64,000 bases of DNA from Lachnospiraceae bacterium (lineage in GTDB: Bacteria > Bacillota_A > Clostridia > Lachnospirales > Lachnospiraceae). Positions 1-8,897 of this stretch are shown here, piece after piece (the stretch's first letter is position 1; each line of letters opens with the position of its first letter). The notes under the pieces were generated by a model. That model was given only the letters and a program-made list of their open reading frames with translations. It was not told the origin of the DNA and searched no databases. The DNA is taken from NCBI GenBank assembly GCA_024690425.1, contig JAILCT010000171.1:1-64000 (forward strand), read 5' to 3'. A program made the position numbers and the translations under genes.

Positions 1-73
1 GAACAGCAAATATAAATACCTTCCCTGTTATAGACCCGGTTGTCATATCTGTTTTTCCTGAGCTTACAGCCAT
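1..73 (-). CDS. MATE-family transporter, N-terminal fragment (runs off window)
   Basis: An ATG at 73 on the minus strand opens a frame that stays open to base 1 (24 codons). GAGG sits 6 bases upstream, and the start lies 8 bases after the GH115 stop. The peptide contains TDMTTGSITGKVFIFAV, which resembles the N-terminus of MATE multidrug/sodium antiporters (T-D-hydrophobic-T-x-G-S-I followed by the first helix). Family knowledge: 12-helix exporters. As last gene of the uxu/GH115 operon it could move a sugar acid or a toxic compound, but only the first helix is visible, so the family call rests on a short motif. Confidence 0.55.
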   Translation of the reverse strand, partial: MAVSSGKTDMTTGSITGKVFIFAV

Positions 74-81
74 AAGTTGCC

Positions 82-3021
82 TCACTTTACCCGGTATGTT
101 TCCTTAGGACCCAGGTATGAATCCGGCAGAGACTCTCCTGCCACGTTTATAACTATCTTTTCAAGAACAAAACCGGGGCTTGCCGCAAAGATCCTAATAG
201 TGTTAAGTCCCTTATTAAGGACAAGTACGGTTGTTGACTTCCTGATATTATCAAGGACCCCCTGTCCCCAGAATAGATTATCGTCTCCGACCCTGAAATC
301 TGAAGGTACCAGATTTATGATATCCGTCTCCTCATCCCATATCTGCTTCCCCGAAAGATTTCCCGCACCGCATGAGATACCGTATTCAAGCTTATTATCC
401 ATGGATACCGGATTGGAAGGTGCTGTATACAGGGTTACCTCGTATTCATCTTCCCTGTCAACATGCACAAGGTAATCCACCGACGGCGCATTTTTAGCCG
501 GGACAAAGCCTGCATTAACCGGGAAGGCCTTCAGGGCAGAAAGGGTGCGCCCGTAATCTTTAAGTACCACAAACCTTCCGCTGCCGGTTTCGTTAACGGC
601 CGAATAGTGCTCAGCCTCAATGGATATGTGATTACCGGCCTTATAGGCTATCCCATCCTGTTCGTAGCCATACCATACGAATGTCCCTGCAGGAAGAGCC
701 GAATAGTCCCTGCAGTTAACCGGGACCACAACAGTGGTATTGTTATCGCCGCTCTTAACGGATACATCTATGCATGTATCTTCAGTGAATTTATCCCTGT
801 CAAGCTTAATATATACAGGCTCATAAAATCCGGGCACACATGTTCCCCGCATGTCCGATATTTCAAGCCTCTCATCATCGCATATAAGCTCATAGCCCGA
901 ATCCTCCTTGCCGGTCGAATACAGTATTAACCTTGCAGATTTGCACGAAGGATCAAGGAAATCGGGCAGGATAAGCTTCTTACCGGTCCACACTCCGCCT
1001 TCCGTATGCTGATCCGTTCCGGGGATCGTCACTATAAGCCTGTTCTTGTTGCTGGGTTCAAAATCATACAGTACGGGGAATGCACACTCCTCTTCATTCC
1101 AGTTGGTAAACCCGATATGTTCGGACATACCCATCCCGTACCATTTGCCATCCCGGATCTCATGAAGCTCTTCGGTAAGCGCCCTGTCGAGCTTGAGGCG
1201 GGTCCTCGCCTCCGCAGCGACCTTCATCGCAAATGATGCATGTATCCCGGACAGATAGTGATTTTCCGTGACGGCAAGCCACATCCTTGTAAGGTTAAGG
1301 GTTGCCACAAGAGGATAACCTACCAGCTGGAAAAAGGTAAATGCATTGCGTTCATCGCCGTGTGCGCTGACCGTATCGGCTGTTTCCATAAGGAAGTTTA
1401 TCCGTGCGGACAGGTCCTCAAGTTCCCCGTAATTAACGGCATGATATACACTGTCGTTCATCGCTTCCGGTCTTCTTGTGGATATGATCTTCGTGTAGCC
1501 CTTAAGCAGAGCGGCTATCGTCTCCTTATCGGACCTGTCAAGACTGCTTCCGAACTGCCTTTCAACAAACAGCGCATTATACTCATCGGGGGCATCGATG
1601 TTCCCTATGCCCCATTTGTCATAGTCGTACGCAAGATCCATGAAAAAGGACAGGGGATATTCGTTCGTAAAGATATCTCCCACGTTGACTATCCATAAGT
1701 CTCTTACTCCGAATTCGTAAGCCATGGTCATCTGCTCCCATACCTTGGGCAGATATGTAGAGTTGATCCATTCATATGAGACCGGCCATCCGTGATAATC
1801 GAAATGATAATACATTCCGTAGCCGCCCTTATGGTCCCTCATCTGCTCCGTGGGAAGGGTCCTCAGATTGCCGAAATTATCGTCGCAGAGCATAAGAGTC
1901 ACGCCCTCAAGTTCGGGGGAACCCATAAGTCCCTCGGTATCCTCATCACCATAGAAGAAGGGCTCGACTTCCTTATACAGGGCAAGCATCCTCGGCACTT
2001 CGTCAAGGTTCTCGTTGACGTTCTCCTTAATAAGCCTGTTCTGGGTCGCAAGGACATCCCTTAACAGGTCGATATTGTCCTTAAGGGTCGCTTCCTCACC
2101 CATTATCTTTGAGTCAAATTCACCCCTCATTCCCACGGTGATCACATTCTCGAATCTTCCGCCCCGCTTAAGTCCGTCTTCCCAGAAGCGGGTTATGCCC
2201 TCTTCATTTGCCCTGAAATCCCAGGCATCACCGTATATCGATTCCGGTCCCCTTAAATGCTTGTACTCCTCTCCCTGTCTTAAGCAGGGTTCGTGGTGGG
2301 ACATTCCCATGACCACACCCATCTCGTCGGCCAGTTCGGCATTCTCAAGACCCGGACCGTCTTCCGGGAAGATCGAGGCCCACATTGCCGGCCACAGGTA
2401 ATTGCCCTTGAGCCTTAAGAGAAGCTCGAAGACATGCTCATACATTTTGGCATTTACTCCGCCGTAATTCTTCCTCGCCCAGTTGCCGAAGGCGGGCCAT
2501 TCATCATTTATGAAAAAGCCCCTGTACTTGACCGAAGGCTCCTTCGAGATCATATTGCAGTTCTCATCAAGGATAAGTTCACTCATACCGTCAGGCTTCA
2601 CATCACACCAGTCAACAAGAGGGGACACCTTAAGCAGCTCAGATAAGTGAAAGAGTCCGTATATCGTACCGCGTTTATCACTGCCTGCTATGACAAGCGC
2701 TGTCTCCGCCCATTCATAAGGCTTATCAACAATACTGAAAGAATAGACCTCACGCCGTCCCTTAATGTCATCAAGCTTTATAAGGCCTCTCTGATCAAGG
2801 TCATCAAGAGCGCTGCTCATCCCGGCCGTTCCGAAAATAACAGGGAAAGTGCACGCAGTCTCCTCACCCGGAGCGATCTTTACAGGCCTTGCTCCGAATA
2901 CAAGCTCTGCATCCTTCCTCACACGGCCTGCTATCCTCTTAACCCCGGGATATGCCGTATCTTCGTACATGAAGGCCAACAGCCCTTCTTCTATGTTGTA
3001 TCTGTTTATTCTGTATTCCAT
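82..3021 (-). CDS. GH115 xylan alpha-1,2-glucuronidase
   Basis: A 979-residue protein of the glycoside hydrolase 115 type. Family members remove (4-O-methyl)-glucuronic acid side chains from xylan. Visible family features are KYRGFFINDEWP near residues 165-176, LKGNYLWPAMW near 204-214 and GMSHHEPC near 239-246, followed by a long TIM-barrel region and C-terminal beta-rich domains (about 680-979). No signal peptide or membrane segment is seen, so it probably acts in the cytoplasm on imported aldouronic oligosaccharides. It follows the gntR gene and is co-directional with uxuA/uxuB, which would consume the released glucuronate. GH67 is the alternative alpha-glucuronidase family but has different motifs. 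Confidence 0.9.
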   Translation of the reverse strand: MEYRINRYNIEEGLLAFMYEDTAYPGVKRIAGRVRKDAELVFGARPVKIAPGEETACTFPVIFGTAGMSSALDDLDQRGLIKLDDIKGRREVYSFSIVDKPYEWAETALVIAGSDKRGTIYGLFHLSELLKVSPLVDWCDVKPDGMSELILDENCNMISKEPSVKYRGFFINDEWPAFGNWARKNYGGVNAKMYEHVFELLLRLKGNYLWPAMWASIFPEDGPGLENAELADEMGVVMGMSHHEPCLRQGEEYKHLRGPESIYGDAWDFRANEEGITRFWEDGLKRGGRFENVITVGMRGEFDSKIMGEEATLKDNIDLLRDVLATQNRLIKENVNENLDEVPRMLALYKEVEPFFYGDEDTEGLMGSPELEGVTLMLCDDNFGNLRTLPTEQMRDHKGGYGMYYHFDYHGWPVSYEWINSTYLPKVWEQMTMAYEFGVRDLWIVNVGDIFTNEYPLSFFMDLAYDYDKWGIGNIDAPDEYNALFVERQFGSSLDRSDKETIAALLKGYTKIISTRRPEAMNDSVYHAVNYGELEDLSARINFLMETADTVSAHGDERNAFTFFQLVGYPLVATLNLTRMWLAVTENHYLSGIHASFAMKVAAEARTRLKLDRALTEELHEIRDGKWYGMGMSEHIGFTNWNEEECAFPVLYDFEPSNKNRLIVTIPGTDQHTEGGVWTGKKLILPDFLDPSCKSARLILYSTGKEDSGYELICDDERLEISDMRGTCVPGFYEPVYIKLDRDKFTEDTCIDVSVKSGDNNTTVVVPVNCRDYSALPAGTFVWYGYEQDGIAYKAGNHISIEAEHYSAVNETGSGRFVVLKDYGRTLSALKAFPVNAGFVPAKNAPSVDYLVHVDREDEYEVTLYTAPSNPVSMDNKLEYGISCGAGNLSGKQIWDEETDIINLVPSDFRVGDDNLFWGQGVLDNIRKSTTVLVLNKGLNTIRIFAASPGFVLEKIVINVAGESLPDSYLGPKETYRVK

Positions 3022-3058
3022 CTGAGTACCTTCCGTAATATTTCACTTAATAATAAGC

Positions 3059-3099
3059 CAACAGACTGCCATCTATATTATATAGAAAGCAGTCTGTTG
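3059..3099 (-). terminator. Intercistronic hairpin between gntR and the GH115 gene
   Basis: CAACAGACTGC at 3059-3069 and its exact reverse complement at 3089-3099 enclose a 19-base loop. The loop itself contains TCTATAT/ATATAGA (3072-3078 and 3080-3086), so the whole can fold into a long interrupted hairpin. On the minus strand it is followed by TTATTATTAAG, which is T-rich but not a clean T-tract. It may partly terminate, or protect the upstream uxuA-uxuB-gntR mRNA. An operator role is also possible because the arms form a perfect 11-bp inverted repeat. Confidence 0.5.
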
Positions 3100-3129
3100 C
3101 TTCAACGGATTATTGCCCTTATTACATGA

Positions 3130-3807
3130 TCACTTGAAATAATCAGGGTACTCCTTGATAACCTCTTCCTTATCAAGCTTATATCTCATAAGATGCTTGA
3201 TCATCAAGGACCTGGCTGTCTCCCTGTCCCTTTTCTTTATCGCATCAACAATATTCCGGTGGTCGGATACTATCTTGATCTCCTTGACCGAATAAAGGGA
3301 AAGTGCACGCATCCTGTCGAACTGGCCCATGGCGGAATGCATAAGCCTGTATGTCTGTTCCTTGCCGCACATCAGAAAGAGCATTTCATGAAACTCATTA
3401 TCAAGATTCATTATCCTGTCGGACATACCGTTGTTCAGGTAGTAACCCTGCAGGTCTATGTTCTCATAAAGCTTCCTTAGCTGGTCTTCCGAAATGCAGT
3501 CACACAGTTCTTCTACTATCGCAGCCTCTAGTGTTCTTCTTAGGAATGCGGCCTCCTCAACAGCATCGAATGATATTGCCGCAACATAACTCCCTCGCTG
3601 CGGAAACACTTCGATCAGCTGAGCCTTGACAAGCTCCTGTATGGCCTCCCTTATAGGAGTCCTGCTGACCCCTAAGATGCGGGACAGCTCGTTCTCGCTG
3701 ATAAGGGTTCCCGGCTTAAGCTCCATATTTATTATGTTGTCATTTAATTCCCGCAGTGCGTACGCCTTGGCGCTCTCTCCTGCAAGCCTGTCCCGATATC
3801 GGACCAT
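3130..3807 (-). CDS. GntR/FCD-family transcriptional regulator (UxuR-like)
   Basis: A 225-residue regulator. The winged helix-turn-helix is near residues 17-75 (SENELSRILGVSRTPIREAI is the recognition region). The C-terminal FCD ligand domain carries DNEFH near residue 132 and later His residues (SDHRN, IKHLMRY) that in this family bind a metal and a carboxylate ligand. It lies 17 bases after uxuB. GAGAGG is 9 bases before the ATG. Family knowledge: FCD regulators of hexuronate genes (UxuR/ExuR type) bind TTGTATACAA-like palindromes. Such a site lies upstream of uxuA, so autoregulation of this operon in response to fructuronate or mannonate is inferred. It is distinct from the pair of paralogous regulators at 21134 and 33414. 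Confidence 0.88.
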   Translation of the reverse strand: MVRYRDRLAGESAKAYALRELNDNIINMELKPGTLISENELSRILGVSRTPIREAIQELVKAQLIEVFPQRGSYVAAISFDAVEEAAFLRRTLEAAIVEELCDCISEDQLRKLYENIDLQGYYLNNGMSDRIMNLDNEFHEMLFLMCGKEQTYRLMHSAMGQFDRMRALSLYSVKEIKIVSDHRNIVDAIKKRDRETARSLMIKHLMRYKLDKEEVIKEYPDYFK

Positions 3808-3824
3808 ATATCCATACCTCTCAG

Positions 3825-5435
3825 TTATCCTACTGTCTTATGAAGGACCTCCCTGACCTTACCGGGTCCCTCGTTCATCTCGTTAAACAATTCTGTTATC
3901 CCTTCTGCAAGTCCTGCCTCATACAGGTCAACGGCAAATATATCCTTCCTTGACAGGATGGGCTTAAGCTCATCTGCACCTGCCTTCTTATAGTCCTTAT
4001 AGGGTGCCATAATCCCTGACAGCTCTTCAAGAAGGGGATCCGGACTCTTTGTAAACTCGACGCCTTCATCGTTGATACCCGTAAGGTACCTTAAATAACC
4101 TGCAAGAACAACGGGTATGTAATGAAGCTTCGTAACATCTTCGCCCTTCCCGATATATGCCTTAAGGGTCTCACCGAAGCGGATGGGAAGCTTCTGTGAT
4201 GTATCGCAGGCGATACGCTGCGGGGTATCCGGCATAAAGGGATTGACAAGCCTCTTGTTGAGCACTTCGTCAATAAATGTCTCGGGCTTTATGATGCCGG
4301 GATTGACAACGACCGGCATGCCTTCCTTATATCCCATCTCCCTTACAAAGGCAGACAGGTCTTCATCCTTCATTTCCTTCCATATTGAATCATAGGAAAG
4401 AAGACATCCGAACACTGCAAGGGCCGTATGAAGGGGATTTAAGCAGGTACACACCTTCATCTTCTCAACCTTATCAACCGTCTCCCTGTCTGTAAAGTAT
4501 ACTCCGCCCTTATCAAAGGGAGGGCGGCCGTTCGGGAACTTGTCCTCAACAACAAGATACTGGGTCTCCTCCGCGTTCACGAAGGCCGCTGTATATGTGT
4601 GCTTATCAGTAACGATTATGTCTGTATCCTCAAATCCGTCCTTCTTAAGCATCTTAACAACATCGGCATCGGGCCTGGGAGTTATCTTGTCTATCATGCT
4701 CAAGGGGAACGAAACCTTCTTCTCATCCTTAAGATAGCTTATAAATCCGTCATCAACAAGTCCCTGCTCGAACCACTTGTCAGCATAAGCATATACTGCA
4801 GCCTTAAGCTTGTCGCCGTTGTGTGAACAGTTATCCATGCTGGCCATCGTTACCGGGCAGGCTCCTGCCTTATAGCGCTCATGGAGCAGATATGCCATCT
4901 TGCCCATAAGGTGCTTGGGCGGGAAGCACTTGTTGTCAAAGTCATCCTTAACAAGACCTGAGAGTGTACCGTCCGGACCGTTAAGTGAATAACCCTTCTC
5001 GGTGATGGTAAAGGAAACCATCTGAAGGGAAGGAGCCGTAAATATCTCAATAAGCCTTGCAAGATCGGCTTCCCGTGAAAAGTCAGCCGTCAGGGATTCC
5101 GTCACCGAACCTACAACCCTCTTGTCGATATTGCCGTCGCTCTTAAGCGTAACAAGGAGGCTCAGATCATCAAAAGGCTTATAGGCCTTGCTGATTATAT
5201 CATAATCAAAACCCTCTACGGCTATAACGCCCTTGTCATACACTCCCTGATTAAGGAGATTGTCGATAACGGCTGCGGGGAAGGCACGGAAGATATTGCC
5301 GGTCCCGAAATGAACCCAGGCAGGTTCCCTGCTGGTGAGGGCCTTAACTTCGTCCCTGTCGTATGAAGGCAGTACATAACCCTTATCCTTGAACTCTTTT
5401 CTTACATTTGCATCATATATCTTTGATAACTTCAA
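3825..5435 (-). CDS. uxuB: Fructuronate reductase (mannitol dehydrogenase family)
   Basis: NAD-dependent reduction of D-fructuronate to D-mannonate, the second step of glucuronate breakdown. It is a long-chain mannitol dehydrogenase family protein: the N-terminal Rossmann region has VHFGTGNIFRAF, and the catalytic K-x5-N-x2-H signature is KVCTCLNPLH. The frame is open further upstream, but the AAAGGAG at 5445-5451 directly abuts an ATG at 5444. It is 9 bases from a TTG at 5435, giving the family-like N-terminus MKLSKIYDAN, so I prefer the TTG (536 residues); the ATG would add three residues. It starts just after uxuA stops and precedes gntR. Assignment as fructuronate rather than tagaturonate reductase rests on its pairing with uxuA. 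Confidence 0.88.
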   Translation of the reverse strand: MKLSKIYDANVRKEFKDKGYVLPSYDRDEVKALTSREPAWVHFGTGNIFRAFPAAVIDNLLNQGVYDKGVIAVEGFDYDIISKAYKPFDDLSLLVTLKSDGNIDKRVVGSVTESLTADFSREADLARLIEIFTAPSLQMVSFTITEKGYSLNGPDGTLSGLVKDDFDNKCFPPKHLMGKMAYLLHERYKAGACPVTMASMDNCSHNGDKLKAAVYAYADKWFEQGLVDDGFISYLKDEKKVSFPLSMIDKITPRPDADVVKMLKKDGFEDTDIIVTDKHTYTAAFVNAEETQYLVVEDKFPNGRPPFDKGGVYFTDRETVDKVEKMKVCTCLNPLHTALAVFGCLLSYDSIWKEMKDEDLSAFVREMGYKEGMPVVVNPGIIKPETFIDEVLNKRLVNPFMPDTPQRIACDTSQKLPIRFGETLKAYIGKGEDVTKLHYIPVVLAGYLRYLTGINDEGVEFTKSPDPLLEELSGIMAPYKDYKKAGADELKPILSRKDIFAVDLYEAGLAEGITELFNEMNEGPGKVREVLHKTVG

Positions 5436-5451
5436 TCCTGCCATCTCCTTT

Positions 5452-6525
5452 CTATCCCCTCTTGGCGTTTTTGTCAATGGCTTCCCATAAGCCGTTAAGA
5501 TAGGTTGCACCAAGAGCCCTGTCATAAAGACCGTAACCGGGCATTGCCACTTCATCCCATATCATCCTTCCGTGATCGGGACGGATAGGTCCGGTAAACT
5601 CAATGTCGTAAAGAGCCTTCATTATCTCATAGAGGTCAAAATCACCGTCGCTTGACAGATGAGCGGCCTCTTCAAAATCATCGTCGGAATTAAACTTGAG
5701 GTTTCTTACATGAGCGAAATGGATCCTTCCCTTAAGAGCCCTGATCATACCCGGAAGATCGTTCTCCCTGTTGGTACCGTAGGAGCCGGAGCAGAAAGTG
5801 ACACCGTTGTGCGGATTATCCACCATCTTCATCATCCTCTGGATATTGGGAAGATTGATTATGATCCTGGGAAGTCCGAAAACACTCCATGCCGGATCGT
5901 CGGGATGTATGGCCATGTTGATATCATACTTATCGCATACGGGCATTATCCTCTCAAGGAAGTACTTAAGGTTCTCAAAGAGCTTCTCCTCATCAACATC
6001 CTTATAGTCCTCAAAGAGCTGCTTGATCACTGCCATTCTCTCAGGCTCCCATCCCGGAAGGATCGCACCGTTTGCATCGTTCTTTATGGAATCAAACATT
6101 GTCTCTGGATCAAGTGCATCTATTGCCTTCTGTGAATATGCAAGTACCGTTGATCCGTCAGGGCGCTTCCTTGCAAGCTCCGATCTCGTCCAGTCGAATA
6201 CGGGCATGAAATTGTAGCACACAAGATGTATGTCTTCTTCTCCCAGATTCTTAAGGGTCTCGATATAATTGTCTATATACTTGTCCCTGTCAGGTGAACC
6301 TATCTTGATCGAATCATGTATATTGACAGATTCTATACCCGAGATGTGCAGTCCCGAAGCTTCTACTTCATCCTTAAGCGCACGTATCTTCTCACGGGTC
6401 CATACTTCACCCGGAGTTGTGTCATACAGGGTCGTTATGACTCCCGTGACACCCGGCACCTGCCTTATCTGCTTAAGGGTCACCGTATCGAATCCGGTTC
6501 CGAACCACCTCATTGTCATTTCCAT
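5452..6525 (-). CDS. uxuA: D-mannonate dehydratase
   Basis: Dehydrates D-mannonate to 2-keto-3-deoxygluconate (EC 4.2.1.8). It is a 357-residue xylose-isomerase-like TIM barrel, the usual length for the Gram-positive form. Recognised features are the N-terminal MRWFGTGFDTV, AIHPDDPAW, FCSGSYG, IHFAHVRN and RPDHGRMIWDE, which in the family supply the His/Cys/Asp metal ligands and active site. GAGG lies 8 bases upstream of the ATG. It is the first gene of the uxuA-uxuB-gntR-GH115 operon. The putative GntR operator lies about 70 bases upstream of the start. Confidence 0.95.
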   Translation of the reverse strand: MEMTMRWFGTGFDTVTLKQIRQVPGVTGVITTLYDTTPGEVWTREKIRALKDEVEASGLHISGIESVNIHDSIKIGSPDRDKYIDNYIETLKNLGEEDIHLVCYNFMPVFDWTRSELARKRPDGSTVLAYSQKAIDALDPETMFDSIKNDANGAILPGWEPERMAVIKQLFEDYKDVDEEKLFENLKYFLERIMPVCDKYDINMAIHPDDPAWSVFGLPRIIINLPNIQRMMKMVDNPHNGVTFCSGSYGTNRENDLPGMIRALKGRIHFAHVRNLKFNSDDDFEEAAHLSSDGDFDLYEIMKALYDIEFTGPIRPDHGRMIWDEVAMPGYGLYDRALGATYLNGLWEAIDKNAKRG

Positions 6526-6569
6526 CTTATCATCCTCTTTCTTTCTTCGTTTGGCTGACGTCCGGACAC

Positions 6570-6633
6570 AAAAAGGGATACGCCAGCTTGTTTACTTGTA
6601 TACAAGTATATTACCACACGTATCCCTCTTTTT
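6570..6633 (-). terminator. Probable pot-operon terminator wrapped around the uxu operator
   Basis: GGGATACG at 6575-6582 and CGTATCCC at 6619-6626 form an 8-bp perfect inverted repeat. On the minus strand the downstream arm is followed by five T (6574-6570), as expected of an intrinsic terminator for potD, which ends at 6673. The 36-base loop contains the 16-bp palindrome at 6593-6608. A T-rich run also follows on the plus strand (6627-6633). The loop is long for a standard terminator, so this may instead be part of the uxu promoter architecture. Confidence 0.5.
6593..6608. promoter_or_regulatory. 16-bp palindromic GntR-type operator upstream of uxuA
   Basis: TACTTGTATACAAGTA is a perfect palindrome. 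Its core TTGTATACAA resembles known operators of FCD-type GntR regulators of hexuronate genes. The only GntR gene in the operon it precedes is the one at 3130-3807, so it is the probable binding site of that protein. No convincing -35/-10 pair was identified around it. Confidence 0.75.
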
Positions 6634-6672
6634 CTACTGTGATTAATCCCCAATAAAGTAAATGCGTTTTTG

Positions 6673-8103
6673 TCAATTATCGCCAAACAAGCTCTTTAGA
6701 TCAAAACACCTGACATTGGTCCATGACCGGTTGATGCGGTCATTACTGTCTTCATCGAAGCAGGCCATTACAACCGACCTGTCCACTACCGACTTGGGCG
6801 GATACTGGGCATACAGCTGTCTCCTGGTCTGATCCTCGGTGGTTATTATGGTATACTTCTCATTTGCCTGCTCACTGTCTTCTTCAAAGAAGTATCCTAT
6901 CTCGTTATATTCGACCGTATCTTCTTCCCCGTCGGCCCCGTAATTATAATTAAGGTAATCAAAGATAAGATCCGAATCCCCTCCCGATATCACGGAAGTG
7001 TAGCCTATGTAATACATGTTTCTGACAGCATTGTCGGGCCGGCTTATAAAGTTCACAAAGGCTTCCGCTGCCCTGCGTTTTCTTGCATCTTCCCCGATCC
7101 CCTTTTCAAGCATGACCCAGCCGTCAAACCAGAGGTTGGTCCCTTCCTCGGGTGCGGAATAGCACAGGGTGAGCTCGTCTTCATCTGCCTGGTCCATGGT
7201 GTATACAGCATCTCCCGACCACTGTTCGTTTGCGACAACCTTGCCGGTGACCATATCCGCCTTACCGGCATCCGTCTCGAATGAATATACATTGTTCTTG
7301 GCGTCTACCAGTATATCCTCAACCGCCTGCACCGTATCGGGATCGGTCCTGTTAAGGATCTCGGAAAGCCTGTCATGATAATCAGGAGAACCCGTAAAGG
7401 CCTCATCCGTTATCTCATCATAGTAATTGATCGCTGCTGCGGCAAAATAGGCGTCCCTTACGCTGTCCTTTATCGTGACTCTCCTGTAGTAGTCCCTGTT
7501 CGTCAGAAGATCCCAGTGCGCCGCATCCTCTGCGGATACTTCGTCGGGATTATATACGATTCCCAGGGTGCCCCACATATAACCGGCAGCATACTCGCTT
7601 AATGATTCGCCCCCTATCGACAGGTCTTTGAACACCGACCTTATATAAGGAGACAGTCCCTTTGCATAGTAGTTGTTTTCATCTGATACTTCCCTGAATC
7701 CATCGGAATAAGGTACCAGCATACCCTCACGCATCATCTTCATGATCATGTATTCCGAAGGGCAGGCAAGGTCGTATACATCTCCTATGGTCAGCTGGTT
7801 ATACAGCTCCTCATTCGTTCCGAAGGTCGAATACTCAACCTTCACTTCTTCCCCATAGGTCTCAAGATACCATTCCTCGAAGTCCTCAACAAGGCTGTTG
7901 GTACCCAGTATCTCGGTCCCGTCATCAAGCTCTATGACTTCATCTTCGTCCCAGTCGCCTTCGTCTATGTATTCCTCCCAGTTGCATACGCGCAAAGTCA
8001 CCGCACCGGCTTCTTCATTACCGCATCCTGCAAGAAAGAGGGCCATGGCAGCAACGCATGCCGAAAGGATAAATATGCTTCTTTTTCTTCCTGTCACACT
8101 CAT
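6673..8103 (-). CDS. potD: Spermidine/putrescine-binding lipoprotein
   Basis: Extracellular polyamine receptor of the PotABCD ABC importer. The 476-residue precursor starts with a lipoprotein signal peptide ending in LFLAGCGN (Cys about residue 27). The mature part shows PotD-family motifs: RVCNWEEYID, YDLACPSEYMI, GTLGIVYNP and FVNFISRPDN. It is longer than E. coli PotD (348) because of insertions, one being a very acidic stretch right after NWEEYID. The start overlaps the potC stop as ATGA (8100-8103), so it is translationally coupled and is the last gene of the operon. Ligand specificity (putrescine or spermidine) cannot be read from the sequence. Confidence 0.9.
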   Translation of the reverse strand: MSVTGRKRSIFILSACVAAMALFLAGCGNEEAGAVTLRVCNWEEYIDEGDWDEDEVIELDDGTEILGTNSLVEDFEEWYLETYGEEVKVEYSTFGTNEELYNQLTIGDVYDLACPSEYMIMKMMREGMLVPYSDGFREVSDENNYYAKGLSPYIRSVFKDLSIGGESLSEYAAGYMWGTLGIVYNPDEVSAEDAAHWDLLTNRDYYRRVTIKDSVRDAYFAAAAINYYDEITDEAFTGSPDYHDRLSEILNRTDPDTVQAVEDILVDAKNNVYSFETDAGKADMVTGKVVANEQWSGDAVYTMDQADEDELTLCYSAPEEGTNLWFDGWVMLEKGIGEDARKRRAAEAFVNFISRPDNAVRNMYYIGYTSVISGGDSDLIFDYLNYNYGADGEEDTVEYNEIGYFFEEDSEQANEKYTIITTEDQTRRQLYAQYPPKSVVDRSVVMACFDEDSNDRINRSWTNVRCFDLKSLFGDN

Positions 8104-8897
8104 ATCCTGGCCTCCTCCTCATCTGCCGAACTCCTTATGTTTGCCGCCAGAACGACCCCTACAACGATAACAAACATTATCGCCGACAGGGCCCACAGGG
8201 CAGTCTTGATGTTCGTCTGTGCACCGCGTGTCGCATTTACAACGTAGGTGCTTATCGTATCGAACGTGGCCGGCTTGGTATAAGTGGCAATGAAATAATC
8301 ATCAAGGGAAAGTGTTATCGCCGTCATAAACCCTGATATTATCCCGGGCCGTATCTGCGGGATAACTACCTTCTTAAGGGCCTGAGCCGGAGAACACCCA
8401 AGATCGAGTGCCGCCTCGTAAAGGGAGTTGTCCATAAGCTTGAGCCTTGGCGTCACCGACAGATATACAAAGGGAGTACATAATGCCGTCTGCGCGATGA
8501 CAAGCGGGATATATGTATCCTTGTCCATATGGAGAAGGACTATCATGAATATACAGATGGAAAAGCCCGTGACCACATCGGCATTAACAACAGGCACCTC
8601 ATTTACGATCTCAACGGTCCTTCTTATCCCCTTCTTCGAATAGAAGGCCCCGATGGCTCCGGCGCTTCCGAGTATCACCGAGATGATCGCGACCAGAACA
8701 GCCAGGGAGACTGTTCCAAGCATCATGGAGCGCAGTGCGGGTTCGGTAAAGAGGGTAATGTAATTATCCACCGAGAATCCCCTGACGGTTCCAATCATAT
8801 CCGAGCTTGTAAAGCTGTAGAAGGCAAGGATCAGTATCGGAAGATATAATAAGGCAAGCACAAACCATATCACTGCATGCTGTCCGTATTTCTTCAT
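8100..8897 (-). CDS. potC: Spermidine/putrescine ABC transporter permease
   Basis: Inner-membrane permease, 265 residues, with six hydrophobic segments. The EAA loop for contact with the ATPase is visible as EAALDLGCSPAQALKKVVIPQIRPGI. It overlaps potB by 4 bases at its start (8894-8897) and potD at its end, giving a tightly coupled potBCD run. Length and motif agree with PotC. It pairs with PotB in the heterodimeric channel. Confidence 0.92.
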   Translation of the reverse strand: MKKYGQHAVIWFVLALLYLPILILAFYSFTSSDMIGTVRGFSVDNYITLFTEPALRSMMLGTVSLAVLVAIISVILGSAGAIGAFYSKKGIRRTVEIVNEVPVVNADVVTGFSICIFMIVLLHMDKDTYIPLVIAQTALCTPFVYLSVTPRLKLMDNSLYEAALDLGCSPAQALKKVVIPQIRPGIISGFMTAITLSLDDYFIATYTKPATFDTISTYVVNATRGAQTNIKTALWALSAIMFVIVVGVVLAANIRSSADEEEARI

